DNA from: Paracoccaceae bacterium
Lineage (GTDB): Bacteria > Pseudomonadota > Alphaproteobacteria > Rhodobacterales > Rhodobacteraceae
Assembly: GCA_014872875.1 (NCBI GenBank)
Contig: WKFI01000002.1
Span: forward strand, 101,658 to 165,657
Reading direction: 5' to 3'
Length of the DNA stretch: 64,000 nt
Made by a program: the position numbers and the translations under genes. Below the pieces are notes generated by a model, which had not been told where the DNA came from, ran no database searches, and worked only from the letters and a program-made list of their open reading frames with translations. How positions within the stretch are numbered: position 1 is the first letter of the stretch; every line of letters starts with the position of its first letter. Below, piece after piece: positions 54,321-63,945 of the stretch.

Positions 54321-55041
54321 AGACAAACTCCCGTTCTCGCTGGCCGAACAGATAGTAGAGCACCAACGAAACCAAACCCGCATAACCCAGGAAATAGGCT
54401 GCATAGGTCATCTGGGTCTCTCCGGTCACTCCAATCGTCATCAGCTGGCTCCAAAACAGTGTATTGGCAGCACTGACCAGCGCAACCAACAGGATGTTCA
54501 TTCCAATCAAGCGAAGGGACATGAAAAACAGTCCGCATCCTACGGCGATCATCGCTTCGGCAAAGCCGTGCGGAAGGAACATTGTGAAATAAGCCAGGGA
54601 AGATGCCAGCACCCCGACCGAAACGGCTCCACCAAAGGCCTTCAAAGCCGTCTCCCGAAAGAAAAGCTCATAGGCAAAGGCCATATACAGTGCCTGAACC
54701 ACCGTGCTTTGAGTAAGAAAAGCGGTTCCGAAATCTCGGAAATTGATCTGAATCAAGGAAACGCCATAGAGAATTGGCCCGACCAACAGCAGCGGAGCCA
54801 AGAACAGGCCAAGAACAGACCGCCCCCAGCTCCACTTCAGAGTTGGTTCTCCGTACAGGCTTTCCTTGGGTTGTCGCAACAGGGAAACGACATCACCGCG
54901 CAGCAGCAACACGGACGCGCCCATTAAAACAGCAGTGGTCATTCCGCTTATTTCAGAAGGGTTTAGCCCAAAAACGCCATGCCTTAGGGTTTCTGCCAGC
55001 GCGACAAACAGGAAGAAAGTCACGGCAAACATAATATGCAT
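54313..55041 (-). CDS. CPBP-like (CAAX protease-related) membrane protein
   Basis: 242 aa, about seven hydrophobic helices. The centre has AFAYELFFRE (Glu125, Arg129), like the EExxxR of CPBP intramembrane proteases but with Tyr for the first Glu, then LPHGFAE with a His (158) that fits the second motif only loosely. The enzyme may therefore be degenerate or act as a chaperone. It opens the rSAM operon and overlaps the rSAM gene by 8 bases. CPBP proteins are frequent in peptide-maturation loci. Start: ATG 55041 is 3 bases after GGGAGGAG; ATG 55032 (MFAVTFF) has better spacing. Confidence 0.65.
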   Translation of the reverse strand: MHIMFAVTFFLFVALAETLRHGVFGLNPSEISGMTTAVLMGASVLLLRGDVVSLLRQPKESLYGEPTLKWSWGRSVLGLFLAPLLLVGPILYGVSLIQINFRDFGTAFLTQSTVVQALYMAFAYELFFRETALKAFGGAVSVGVLASSLAYFTMFLPHGFAEAMIAVGCGLFFMSLRLIGMNILLVALVSAANTLFWSQLMTIGVTGETQMTYAAYFLGYAGLVSLVLYYLFGQREREFVYA

Positions 55042-55495
55042 AAACTCCTCCCTCGTTAACTCAAAATTAGCACTATAACCGGTCCAGCATGACGTAGAGG
55101 CAAGTGATTCGCAAAGGTAATTATCTAAAACAGATATATTTAATAATCAAATTTTGACGTTTAGAAACGGCACCTTAACTCCAACTGTTCGGGTACATCC
55201 GACATACCTTGCGACGCCGACGGATCGTGGAAACAAGCCGCGCCACAGCACAAAATACATTTATCAATAACCACTCGTATCTTCGGGCCTCCCACCAGAA
55301 GGTCGAGGGGAATTTTTTCGATCTGACACCAGACGAACAAATCCTGCCAGTCAGGTATGCCTTACCTAGGGACGCAAAATTCCAGCCGCAAACGAACAAG
55401 TCATGTCGCGTTCGGATGGACGCCATGTACATGTTGGCCTAGTCTCCACGGGCAAAATGAAATGCAAATCCGTTACCGCCAGCTGAGGTTCTTAC
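55042..55495. other. Divergent intergenic region between CPBP-like and molybdenum-hydroxylase operons
   Basis: 454 bases, AT-rich at 55115-55165. It should contain promoters for both directions. A TATAGT hexamer on the minus strand about 30 bases before the CPBP-like start could be a -10, without a good -35. Overlapping short frames at 55175-55442 look non-coding. Confidence 0.45.
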
Positions 55496-56362
55496 ATGGA
55501 CTACCATACGCCCGCGAGTTTTGAGGACGCAGTCGCACTGGCCCAAGAAGCAACGGGGATCACCCGTTTTCTGGCCGGTGGGACTGATGTTCTGGTTCAA
55601 CTCCGCGCAGACATCGTCACGCCTGATACGTTGATCGACATCAAGAAAATTCCCGGAGCATCTGAAATCAAAAGGGAAAGTGATGGCGGTTGGACAATTG
55701 GCATCGCCGTTCCCGGCGCCGAGATGAAGGAACATGCCGAGCTGAGCTCGGACTGGCCCGGCGTGGTTGAGGCAATGGATCTGATCGGTTCGACACAAGT
55801 TCAGGGTCGCGCCACTTTGGTAGGGAACCTGTGCAATGCGTCTCCGGCTGCGGATTCTGTTCCGGCTATGGTCGCTGCTGGCATCACGCTCTCAGTAACT
55901 GGTCCGAATGGAACCCGCTCGGTTGCGGCCGAAGATGTCCCGGTTGCCCCTGGACGGACATCGTTGGACAAGGGCGAATTGATTTCCGCCGTTCACATCC
56001 CTGCACGTGGCGAGAATGCGGGTGATGCCTACTTGCGCTTTATCCCACGTACGGAAATGGACATCGCGGTAGTGGGCTGCGGCGTCAGCCTCCGTCTGAA
56101 TGGCGACACCATCATCGAAGCCCGCGTTTCGCTGGGCGCCGTTGCACCAACCGTCCTGCTGGTCGAGGACTGCGCGAACGCCATTATTGGCACCGCTTTG
56201 GATGATGCAGCATTGGAGAAACTGGCCGAAGCAGCCTCGGCTGCATGCAACCCGATCACTGACAAGCGCGGCACTGTCAAATTCCGAACGCACGTGGCGG
56301 GTGTTCTGGCCAAGCGCACTGCCAAGATCGCCTATGAACGCGCCAAAGGAGCGACGAAATGA
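55496..56362 (+). CDS. Molybdenum hydroxylase FAD-binding (medium) subunit, CoxM-like
   Basis: 288 aa. FAD loops are visible: FLAGGTDVLVQLRAD near residue 25 and QGRATLVGNLCNASPAADS near residue 103. The C-terminal CO-dehydrogenase flavoprotein domain follows (ISAVHIPARGEN, RTEMDIAVVGCGVSLRL). It passes electrons from the Fe-S subunit to an acceptor. Order is M-S-L, with 4-base overlap to the next gene, as in xanthine-dehydrogenase-like operons. Confidence 0.9.
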   Translation: MDYHTPASFEDAVALAQEATGITRFLAGGTDVLVQLRADIVTPDTLIDIKKIPGASEIKRESDGGWTIGIAVPGAEMKEHAELSSDWPGVVEAMDLIGSTQVQGRATLVGNLCNASPAADSVPAMVAAGITLSVTGPNGTRSVAAEDVPVAPGRTSLDKGELISAVHIPARGENAGDAYLRFIPRTEMDIAVVGCGVSLRLNGDTIIEARVSLGAVAPTVLLVEDCANAIIGTALDDAALEKLAEAASAACNPITDKRGTVKFRTHVAGVLAKRTAKIAYERAKGATK

Positions 56363-56838
56363 GCAAGATCCATGTTGCGACCAAAATCAACGGCGATACG
56401 GTCGAATACCTTTGCGATCCTCGCGAAACCCTGCTGGACGTGCTGCGGGATCGATTGAATTTGACCGGTGCCAAGGAAGGCTGCGGCACCGGTGATTGCG
56501 GTGCCTGTTCCGTTACACTGGACGGCCGCCTTGTCTGTTCATGCCTGGTTCTGGGAGCCGAAGCGGACGGGAAGGAAGTTGCTACCGTCGAAGGCATCGC
56601 GGACGGGGACGAGCTGCATCCGCTGCAGAAGAAATTCATTGAATACGCAGCCCTGCAATGCGGCGTCTGCACTCCGGGCATTCTGGTTGCTGCCAAATCG
56701 CTTCTGGAGAAGAACCCCGAGCCGACCGAAGAAGAAACCCGGTACTGGCTCGCAGGCAACCTGTGCCGCTGCACCGGATACGACAAGATCATTCGCGCCG
56801 TGCTGGATACGGCAGCTGAAATGCGGGAGGCCTCGTAA
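56359..56838 (+). CDS. Molybdenum hydroxylase [2Fe-2S] (small) subunit, CoxS-like
   Basis: 159 aa. Plant-type ferredoxin cluster: GCGTGDCGACSV plus LVCSC. Second, helical cluster domain: LQCGVCTPGILV and LCRCTGYDKI. It carries electrons from the molybdenum site to FAD. It overlaps both neighbours (4 bases, 1 base). Confidence 0.95.
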   Translation: MSKIHVATKINGDTVEYLCDPRETLLDVLRDRLNLTGAKEGCGTGDCGACSVTLDGRLVCSCLVLGAEADGKEVATVEGIADGDELHPLQKKFIEYAALQCGVCTPGILVAAKSLLEKNPEPTEEETRYWLAGNLCRCTGYDKIIRAVLDTAAEMREAS

Positions 56839-59099
56839 TGGCTTTGGACGATCAGAAATCCACTTTGAAATTCGTGGGAACCCGGCCTGAACGCCCCGAC
56901 GGGCTGGACAAGGTCACTGGCCGCGCCCGGTTTGGCGCTGATACCACGGCCCCCGGCATGTTGTTTGGCGCAATCGTCAGGTCTCCGCACGCCCATGCGC
57001 GGATCGTCAAAATCGACGTGTCCAAGGCCGAGGCCATGGAAGAGGTCAAGGCGGTCGTAACCCGTGCCGATTTCGTCAACGACCTGGAATACACACCCGG
57101 TGGCGCGGATGAGTTCTGGAATGTGATGGAAAACGTCATGGCCGGCGACACCGCGCTGTATGACGGCCACGCCATTGCGGCGGTGGCCGCGACCTCTGCG
57201 CTGGCGGCGCGTGACGCGGTCAAGGCGATCGAAGTCGAATACGAAGTGCTGCCGCATGTGACGGATGTCGACAAGGCGATGGCCTCCGACGCGCCGGTGA
57301 TCCGTGAAGGTGCGGCTGACCATTCGGTCCCGGACGGGCTTCACCCCAACGTGGTTCGCTATCACGAAAGTGGTCATGGAGATGTCGAGGCGGGTTTTGC
57401 CGAGGCCGATCTAGTCATCGAGGACCATTTCACCACAGAGGCTACACACCAGGGCTATATCGAACCCCATGCGTGTCTTGCCAGCCTTGGCATGGACGGC
57501 AAGGGCGAGCTGTGGTGCTGCACCCAAGGCCATTGGTACGTGCAGAAATACTGTGCGGCCCTTCTGGGCATCGATACCTCGCAACTGCGGGTTACCGCTT
57601 CCGAGATTGGTGGCGGCTTTGGTGGAAAAACCACGGTGTTCATCGAGCCGGTCGCCCTTGCGCTGAGCCGAAAGGCCAACCGCCCGGTCAAGCTGGTGAT
57701 GAACCGGTCCGAAGTGTTCCGCGCAACGGGGCCTACGGCCTCGGCTTCGATGGACATCAAGATCGGCATGAAGAAGGATGGAACCATCACGGCCGCCGAA
57801 GGCACCTTCCGCCTTCAGGGTGGCGCTTTCCCCGGTGCACCCTGTGAATTCACCGCAATGTGCGCATTCGCCCCTTATGCGCTGACCAATGTGCGTCAGG
57901 TCGGGTATGACGTGATCACCAATCGTCCGAAACAGGCGGCCTACCGGGCTCCGGGATCGCCAATGGCAGCGTTTGCGGTTGAATCGGTGATTGATGAGCT
58001 GTGCAACCAGCTGGGTCTTGACCCTGTTGACGTACGCCTGAAGAACGCGTCGCGCGAAGGAACCAAGGCTTCTTATGGTCCGCGCTTTGACCGGATCGGA
58101 CTGGTAGAAACGCTGGAGGCCGCCAAGGCTCATCCGCATTACTCCGCTCCGCTGGAAAAGGGTCAAGGCCGCGGAATTTCCTGCGGGTTCTGGTTCAACC
58201 ATGGTGGGGAAACCTCGGTCTCGCTGGCCCTGTCCGAAGACGGCACCGCCCAAATTTCGGTTGGCACTCCGGATATCGGCGGGTCGCGCTCTTCGATGGC
58301 ACTGATGGCTGCCGAGGTGTTGGGTATCGCCTATGAAAACATCCGGGTGACCATCGCAGATACCGCGACACTTGGGTACAATGATGTCAGCCATGGCAGC
58401 CGGGTGACTTATGCCTCGGGTCTGGCAACGATCAAGGCGGCCGAGGATGCAGTGCAGAAGCTTTGCAAGCGTGCAGCTCAGAAATGGGGTATCCCCGAAG
58501 ATGCTGTAAAATGGGAAGACGGTCATGCGGTTCCGTCAGGACCCAATGCAGGCGATTTCGATCCCCTGCCGCTGCGCGAAATCACGGCAACAATGGGTTC
58601 GACTGGCGGTCCGATTTCGGGCCATTTCGAGGCCACGCCCGAAGGCGCTGGCGTGTCCTTTGCAACCCATATCGTGGATTCCGAAGTTGACCCGGAAACC
58701 GGCAAGACTGCTGTGACCCGTTACACGGTGATCCAGGATGCCGGCAAGGCGGTACACCCGACATATGTCGAAGGCCAGTTCCAGGGCGGTGCGGCGCAAG
58801 GCATTGGCTGGGCGCTGAACGAGGAATACATCTATGGGGACGATGGCCGGTTGCAGAATGCGGTCTTCCTGGATTATCGCATTCCGGTGGCGTCTGATCT
58901 GCCGATGATCGACACGGTGATCGTCGAGGTTCCGAACCCTGGCCACCCGTTTGGCGTGCGGGGCGTCGGCGAAACCTCGATCTGTCCGCCTCTCGCCGCA
59001 ATCGCAAACGCTGTATCCGCCGCAGCTGGTGTGCGGATGAGATCGCTACCGATGTCTCCGCCCAAGATTCTGGACGCGCTCGATCAGGCCGATGGCTAA
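56838..59099 (+). CDS. Molybdenum hydroxylase molybdopterin-binding (large) subunit
   Basis: 753 aa. Family blocks: RARFGADTTAPGMLFGAIVR, GGGFGGKTTVF, the active-site loop AYRAPGSPMAAFAVES near residue 370, and RGVGETSICPP with the catalytic Glu near the C-terminus. The loop is neither AYxCSFR of true CO dehydrogenase nor AYRGAGR of form II CoxL, so this is not a CO dehydrogenase. It hydroxylates an unknown, probably aromatic, heterocyclic or aldehyde, substrate. It overlaps the MoaD-like gene by 8 bases. Confidence 0.9.
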   Translation: MALDDQKSTLKFVGTRPERPDGLDKVTGRARFGADTTAPGMLFGAIVRSPHAHARIVKIDVSKAEAMEEVKAVVTRADFVNDLEYTPGGADEFWNVMENVMAGDTALYDGHAIAAVAATSALAARDAVKAIEVEYEVLPHVTDVDKAMASDAPVIREGAADHSVPDGLHPNVVRYHESGHGDVEAGFAEADLVIEDHFTTEATHQGYIEPHACLASLGMDGKGELWCCTQGHWYVQKYCAALLGIDTSQLRVTASEIGGGFGGKTTVFIEPVALALSRKANRPVKLVMNRSEVFRATGPTASASMDIKIGMKKDGTITAAEGTFRLQGGAFPGAPCEFTAMCAFAPYALTNVRQVGYDVITNRPKQAAYRAPGSPMAAFAVESVIDELCNQLGLDPVDVRLKNASREGTKASYGPRFDRIGLVETLEAAKAHPHYSAPLEKGQGRGISCGFWFNHGGETSVSLALSEDGTAQISVGTPDIGGSRSSMALMAAEVLGIAYENIRVTIADTATLGYNDVSHGSRVTYASGLATIKAAEDAVQKLCKRAAQKWGIPEDAVKWEDGHAVPSGPNAGDFDPLPLREITATMGSTGGPISGHFEATPEGAGVSFATHIVDSEVDPETGKTAVTRYTVIQDAGKAVHPTYVEGQFQGGAAQGIGWALNEEYIYGDDGRLQNAVFLDYRIPVASDLPMIDTVIVEVPNPGHPFGVRGVGETSICPPLAAIANAVSAAAGVRMRSLPMSPPKILDALDQADG

Positions 59100-59343
59100 G
59101 GTCCAAGTGCATCTGTGGTCGGCTTTGCGTCGATACACGGACGGACAAGAAATGGTGGAGGTCGAGGCCTCCACCACTGGCGATATCCTAAAGGCATTGC
59201 AGGCAAACTATCCCGGCCTGCAAGCTCCCATCTCTGCTGGTGTCTCCATCGCCATTGACGGTCGCGTCTATGCCACCAGCCTGACTGAGCCGGTATCGCC
59301 CGATCAGGAGATCTACCTGATGCAGCGGCTGAAAGGCGGCTGA
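59092..59343 (+). CDS. MoaD/ThiS-like ubiquitin-fold sulfur carrier
   Basis: 83 aa beta-grasp protein: VQVHLWSALRRYTDG at the start and IYLMQRLKGG at the end. The terminal Gly-Gly is the site adenylated and thiocarboxylated in MoaD. It is the last gene of the molybdenum-hydroxylase operon, with its start inside the large-subunit gene. It may serve molybdopterin synthesis, or supply sulfur for activation of this enzyme's cofactor; the latter is my inference. No MoaE follows. Confidence 0.8.
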   Translation: MAKVQVHLWSALRRYTDGQEMVEVEASTTGDILKALQANYPGLQAPISAGVSIAIDGRVYATSLTEPVSPDQEIYLMQRLKGG

Positions 59344-59360
59344 CTCTTGGAACATCGAAA

Positions 59361-59390
59361 AAGAAAGTGCGCCTGGCGGCGCCCTTTCTT
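59361..59390. terminator. Bidirectional terminator between MoaD-like and RND genes
   Basis: AAGAAAGTGCGCC, loop TGGC, GGCGCCCTTTCTT: a 13-bp stem with one mismatch, flanked by A- and T-rich ends. It sits between two convergent operons. Confidence 0.8.
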
Positions 59391-59415
59391 GTTTGTTCCG
59401 AAGTGAACGTGACCC

Positions 59416-62400
59416 TTATTCAGACGCAGAAACCGGCTGTGCCGTTCCTTTGATCTTCTCTCGCAGCCATTGCATCAATGTGTAAAGTACAGGCACCACG
59501 ACAACGCCCAGAACCGTGGCCCAGAGCATCCCGCCAAACACTGCAAAACCAATTGCCTTTTGGCTCGCGGCCCCTGCCCCACTTGCGGTCAGCAGGGGAA
59601 CAACCCCTAGCAGGAAGGACAGCGCTGTCATCATCACCGCCCGGAAGCGCTGATGGGCAGCCTCGATCGCAGCTTCGCGGATAGTCTTGCCAGCAGCGCG
59701 CTGTTCCATCGCGAATTCAACGATCAGAATGGCGTTCTTCGAGGCAAGCCCGATCAACATGATCATCCCGATCTGCGTATAGAGGTTGATGTCGCTGCCG
59801 ATGGAGGCGACCATCGCCACCGCGCCGAACAGGGCCACGATCACCGACAGCAGAATGGCCACAGGCATTGTCCAACTTTCATATTGTGCCACCAGGAACA
59901 GGTAACCGAACAATACTGCAAGAAGCAGGATGACCTGAACCAACCCGGCCGAATCCTGTTGCTGTTGTGCTGTACCGGTCCATTCGAACGCATAGCCAGG
60001 TGGCAATGCTTCGGCGGCGACCTCCTCCATCACGCGGATGGCATCACCTGTCGACAAACCCTCTGCCGGGTTGGCCGTGACAGTGGCCGAACGGAACATG
60101 TTGTGGCGGTTCAGCAGAACTGGCCCCAGCACGTTCTCGACATCAATCAGCGTGCTCAGCGGAACCATGTCCCCGTTGACGGAGCGCACATAGAGATTAC
60201 CGATGTCCTCGACCTTGTCACGATAACTGCCATCGGCCTGAATCATCACCCGATAGACCCGCCCGAACAGGTTGAAGTCATTGACATAATATGACCCCAA
60301 CTGCGCTTGCATTGTTTGGAACACTTCGGAGATTGCAACTTGGAGCGTCTTTGCTTTCTCACGGTCCAGATCCACGAAAACCTGAGGGACATTTGCCCGG
60401 AACGTCGTGAAGGCGCTTGAGATTTCAGCGCGCTGATTGGCGCTGTAAACCAGCGATCCCAAGGCGGCCGACAAATCCTGAGGCGTGCCGCCCCCGGTTT
60501 GCTGCACCTGCATCTCTACGCCGGCGCTCATTCCCAAGCCGCTGATCGGCGGAGGGTTGAAGGCGATGACGCTGGCCGCCGCTTCGGCGTTTGCGATCTG
60601 GAAGATCTGGGCAAGGATGGCATCTGCGCTCAGTTCGGGCTCCTGCCGGTCATCCCAAGGGGTCAGCGTGACAATCGCCATGCCACCATTTGGCAAGGCG
60701 CCGGTAAGCATGCTGAACCCGTTCACAATGACAATGCCATCAACACCCGGGATCTGCTCCAACTGGCCTCGCAGCCGTTCGGTCACCACCTCGGTCCGAC
60801 CCAGGGAGGCCGCGTCGGGCAGCTGGATATCCACGAACAGGTATCCGTTGTCCTCCAGCGGCAAGAAACCCTGCGGAGTTTTGGCGAACAGCCCGCCCAG
60901 CCCCATACCCAGGGCCACGACGATGGCAAGGCCTATGATCGGCAAACGCACCATGCGGCGGACGACACCGACATAGCCTGAACGCATCGTGCCAATGAAC
61001 CCTTCGAACATCGCCAACAGACCTGTGGGCGGACCACTGCGCGGTTTGAGCACCAGCGCACACAAGGCAGGCGACAAAGTCAGTGCGTTGATCGACGAGA
61101 TGACCACAGCGGTCGAAATCGTAACCGCAAACTGTGAATACAGTCGTCCGGTGATGCCTGGCATGAAGGTGACAGGGACGAAAACGGCCAACAGAACCAG
61201 GGTGGTCGCAATGACCGGCCCTGTGATCTGCCCCATCGCCTTGCGGGTCGCATCTGCCGGGCTCAATCCGTCTTCGGCGATGATGCGCTCGACGTTTTCC
61301 ACCACCACGATTGCATCGTCCACCACAATCCCGATGGCCAAAACCAAAGCAAACAGTGAGATCGTATTCAGGCTCATCCCGAAGACCAGCAGGAACGCGA
61401 ATGTCCCGATCAGTGAAACCGGAATGGCAACCGCGGGAATAACCGTCGCGCGCACGCTCCCCAAAAAGATGAACACCACCGACACCACCAGGACAAAGGT
61501 CATGATCAGGGTCGAAATCACATCATTCAGCGACTGTTCCACAAAGCGTGTTGAATCGAACGGGATGGCGTACTCCATGTCGTCCGGGAATGCGCGTGCC
61601 AGGCGTTCCATTTCCGCTTCGACCCGTTCTGCAACAGCAAGCGCGTTTGCGCCCGGCGCCTGATAGACTGCCAAAATCGCCGCAGGTGCACCATTGAAGA
61701 TCCCCGACGCGGTGTAGAACCGCGCACCCAGTTCCACGGTCGCAACATCGCGAATGCGAACGATGCTTCCGGCCTCACCGGTTCGGATCACAATGTTCTC
61801 GAACTCTTGTGCCGTGATTAGCCGGCCTTGCGATTTGATAGTGTACTGAAAGGTCTGGTCCCCCGGCACCGGAGGTGAGCCGATCTGGCCGGCGGACACT
61901 TCGATATTCTGTTCGCGGACAGCATTGATGATGTCGGACGGCGCGATGCCCAAACCCGCCATACGGTCCGGATCCATCCAGACCCGCATCGCATATTCTA
62001 AGTCGGTCAGAACATCAGCCTTGCCTACCCCTTGGATACGCGCCAATGCGTCCTTGAGGTTGATCGAGGCATAGTTGGCCAGGAACACATCGTCATAAGT
62101 CTGGTTGGGAGAGGTCAACGCCGTCACCAACAGCATGTTGGACGCCGCTTTCTGTGTCACAACGCCGGAATTTGTCACCTCGGCCGGTAGTCCGGACATG
62201 GCCTGAGCGACACGGTTCTGAACGTTAACCGACGCAATATCCGGATCCGTGCCCACCTCGAACGTTACAGACAGCGAATATCCACCACTGTCCGAAGATG
62301 TGGACGTCATGTAGATCATGTCGTCCACACCGTTCACTTGTGCCTCGATCTGGGCGGCAACACTGGTTTCAACAGTTTCTGCATTAGCGCCAGTGTAGTT

Positions 62401-62544
62401 GGCGTTCACGTTCACCACCGGCGGCGTAATGTCAGGGAACTGTTCAACCGGCAGAACGGTGTAACCGATGAACCCAAGCACACTCAGTACCATGGAGATG
62501 ACCAGCGCAAACTTGGGCCGGGAAATAAAGGTTGCGGAAAACAT
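59416..62544 (-). CDS. RND efflux pump inner-membrane transporter (HAE1/AcrB family)
   Basis: 1042 aa, the normal length. It begins [20 protein letters not shown], a first helix typical of AcrB relatives, then [13 protein letters not shown]4 carries the proton-relay aspartates in [16 protein letters not shown]. Two large periplasmic loops follow TM1 and TM7, and [15 protein letters not shown] is the second-half counterpart. It pumps hydrophobic compounds out with proton motive force. It is 3 bases after the adaptor gene. No outer-membrane TolC gene is attached. Confidence 0.94.
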   Translation of the reverse strand: MFSATFISRPKFALVISMVLSVLGFIGYTVLPVEQFPDITPPVVNVNANYTGANAETVETSVAAQIEAQVNGVDDMIYMTSTSSDSGGYSLSVTFEVGTDPDIASVNVQNRVAQAMSGLPAEVTNSGVVTQKAASNMLLVTALTSPNQTYDDVFLANYASINLKDALARIQGVGKADVLTDLEYAMRVWMDPDRMAGLGIAPSDIINAVREQNIEVSAGQIGSPPVPGDQTFQYTIKSQGRLITAQEFENIVIRTGEAGSIVRIRDVATVELGARFYTASGIFNGAPAAILAVYQAPGANALAVAERVEAEMERLARAFPDDMEYAIPFDSTRFVEQSLNDVISTLIMTFVLVVSVVFIFLGSVRATVIPAVAIPVSLIGTFAFLLVFGMSLNTISLFALVLAIGIVVDDAIVVVENVERIIAEDGLSPADATRKAMGQITGPVIATTLVLLAVFVPVTFMPGITGRLYSQFAVTISTAVVISSINALTLSPALCALVLKPRSGPPTGLLAMFEGFIGTMRSGYVGVVRRMVRLPIIGLAIVVALGMGLGGLFAKTPQGFLPLEDNGYLFVDIQLPDAASLGRTEVVTERLRGQLEQIPGVDGIVIVNGFSMLTGALPNGGMAIVTLTPWDDRQEPELSADAILAQIFQIANAEAAASVIAFNPPPISGLGMSAGVEMQVQQTGGGTPQDLSAALGSLVYSANQRAEISSAFTTFRANVPQVFVDLDREKAKTLQVAISEVFQTMQAQLGSYYVNDFNLFGRVYRVMIQADGSYRDKVEDIGNLYVRSVNGDMVPLSTLIDVENVLGPVLLNRHNMFRSATVTANPAEGLSTGDAIRVMEEVAAEALPPGYAFEWTGTAQQQQDSAGLVQVILLLAVLFGYLFLVAQYESWTMPVAILLSVIVALFGAVAMVASIGSDINLYTQIGMIMLIGLASKNAILIVEFAMEQRAAGKTIREAAIEAAHQRFRAVMMTALSFLLGVVPLLTASGAGAASQKAIGFAVFGGMLWATVLGVVVVPVLYTLMQWLREKIKGTAQPVSASE

Positions 62545-62547
62545 GGA

Positions 62548-63702
62548 TTATTCTCCGCCCTGCGAGTCCAGAACCGTTTCGACCGGCGCGCCGGGACGAA
62601 CACGTTGCAGCCCTTCGACGATTACCAGTTCACCTTCCTGAAGCCCTTCCTCGACAACAATTGCCGTGCCATAAGAGTCGCCCGTGGTGACATAACGTTG
62701 CTCAACCGTGCTCTGCTGTCCTACGACCAGAACGAAATCTCCGCGCTGATCCCGCTGCAAAGCCGACTGGGGCACCAGTATTCGCGCAACCGGTTCAGCC
62801 GCCTGAACGCCTACATTCATGAACGCCCCATCGACAAGCAGACCGCGTTCGTTTTCGAACTTGGCGCGCAAGGTCAACGTGCCGGTCGCCGGATCGATAC
62901 GATTGTCTGCAAAGGCGATAACACCTTCTTCTTCAAGCCGGTTTCCATTTGGCAGGTCGACAAAGACAACGGGTGACTGTTCTGCCTCGGACAGCTGAGC
63001 GGCATCCGTGTTCAATCGTTCCAGAACATTGATGAATTGCTTTTCATTGACTGCAAACGATACATAGATCGGAGCTTCGCGCACCAGTGTAACCAGCACA
63101 CCGCTGTTGGGCGACACGACATCCCCGACAGACGCCTGGATTCGACCGACCCGACCGGAAAACGGAGCGCGAACTTCTGTATAGCTCAGGTCCAGTTCGG
63201 CCTGTTTCACTGCGGCCTTAGCCGTGCGCAAGTCGGCTTCGGCTGCTTTTTCATTCGCGGTTGCCGTGTCCACTTCGGTTTCGGGCACCGTGCCACGTTG
63301 AAGCAATTCCTGCTTACGTGCCAGTTCGATGGACGCCAGATCCAACGCTGCTTCGGCTTTGGCCACGGCGGCCTTTTTCGATTCCAGGGTTGCCTCGTAT
63401 GTATCGCTTTCGATCCGGAACATGACCGTGTCGCCGTTCACGAAAGACCCATCTTGGACATTAATTTCTTCCAGAAATCCATTGACCCGGGCGATGACAC
63501 CCACCTTGTCGATGGCTTCACCGCGCCCAATGAATGTAGCCTCGTCAGTTATCATCTCGGTATAGGCTGCCGCGACGGTCACCTTGGGCGCTTGTTGCTC
63601 CTGCGCCATCGCAAGAGTTCCTGCTACTGCCGAAAACAGCGTTCCCAGAAACGTGTTACGCACAAGACGTCGTGTAGAAAAATTGCCGGTAACTGCGCTC
63701 AT
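62548..63702 (-). CDS. RND efflux periplasmic adaptor (MFP, AcrA/MexA type)
   Basis: 384 aa. A signal-like N-terminus (LFSAVAGTLAMAQEQ), lipoyl halves (GEAIDKVGVIARVNGFLEE and EVRAPFSGRVGRIQASVGDV), a helical hairpin of about 70 residues rich in Ala, Glu and Lys, and a beta-barrel (IYVSFAVNEKQF). It joins the RND pump to an outer-membrane channel. It has no lipobox; the signal appears to be Sec type. It is first in its operon. Confidence 0.92.
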   Translation of the reverse strand: MSAVTGNFSTRRLVRNTFLGTLFSAVAGTLAMAQEQQAPKVTVAAAYTEMITDEATFIGRGEAIDKVGVIARVNGFLEEINVQDGSFVNGDTVMFRIESDTYEATLESKKAAVAKAEAALDLASIELARKQELLQRGTVPETEVDTATANEKAAEADLRTAKAAVKQAELDLSYTEVRAPFSGRVGRIQASVGDVVSPNSGVLVTLVREAPIYVSFAVNEKQFINVLERLNTDAAQLSEAEQSPVVFVDLPNGNRLEEEGVIAFADNRIDPATGTLTLRAKFENERGLLVDGAFMNVGVQAAEPVARILVPQSALQRDQRGDFVLVVGQQSTVEQRYVTTGDSYGTAIVVEEGLQEGELVIVEGLQRVRPGAPVETVLDSQGGE

Positions 63703-63945
63703 GTCCTAGCCTTTTGTTATAACCCGTCTGCTTCCAAGACGCCGCACTCGGCCGCGAAGACAGATCAGGATGACTCGATGCAAAGAATTGCTGCAATCGT
63801 GGCCCAGGAAACCAATTGTTTCAACTGCCTGTCTCAAATCTTGGGTCAGCAATTCATTGCATCGTCAGGAGCCAAGAAAAAACTCGCATCCCCTGCAAAA
63901 CCCTCTGGACCCTCTCCGAATCCTTGGCTATAGACGCTGCACCGT

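Noticed and set aside
55175..55442. Short overlapping frames on both strands before the molybdenum-hydroxylase operon
   Set aside because: They overlap each other, have no ribosome sites and resemble no family.
55496..59099. Naming the three-subunit enzyme carbon monoxide dehydrogenase
   Set aside because: The large subunit has AYRAPGSP where form I CoxL has AYxCSFR and form II has AYRGAGR; only the general molybdenum-hydroxylase family is supported.
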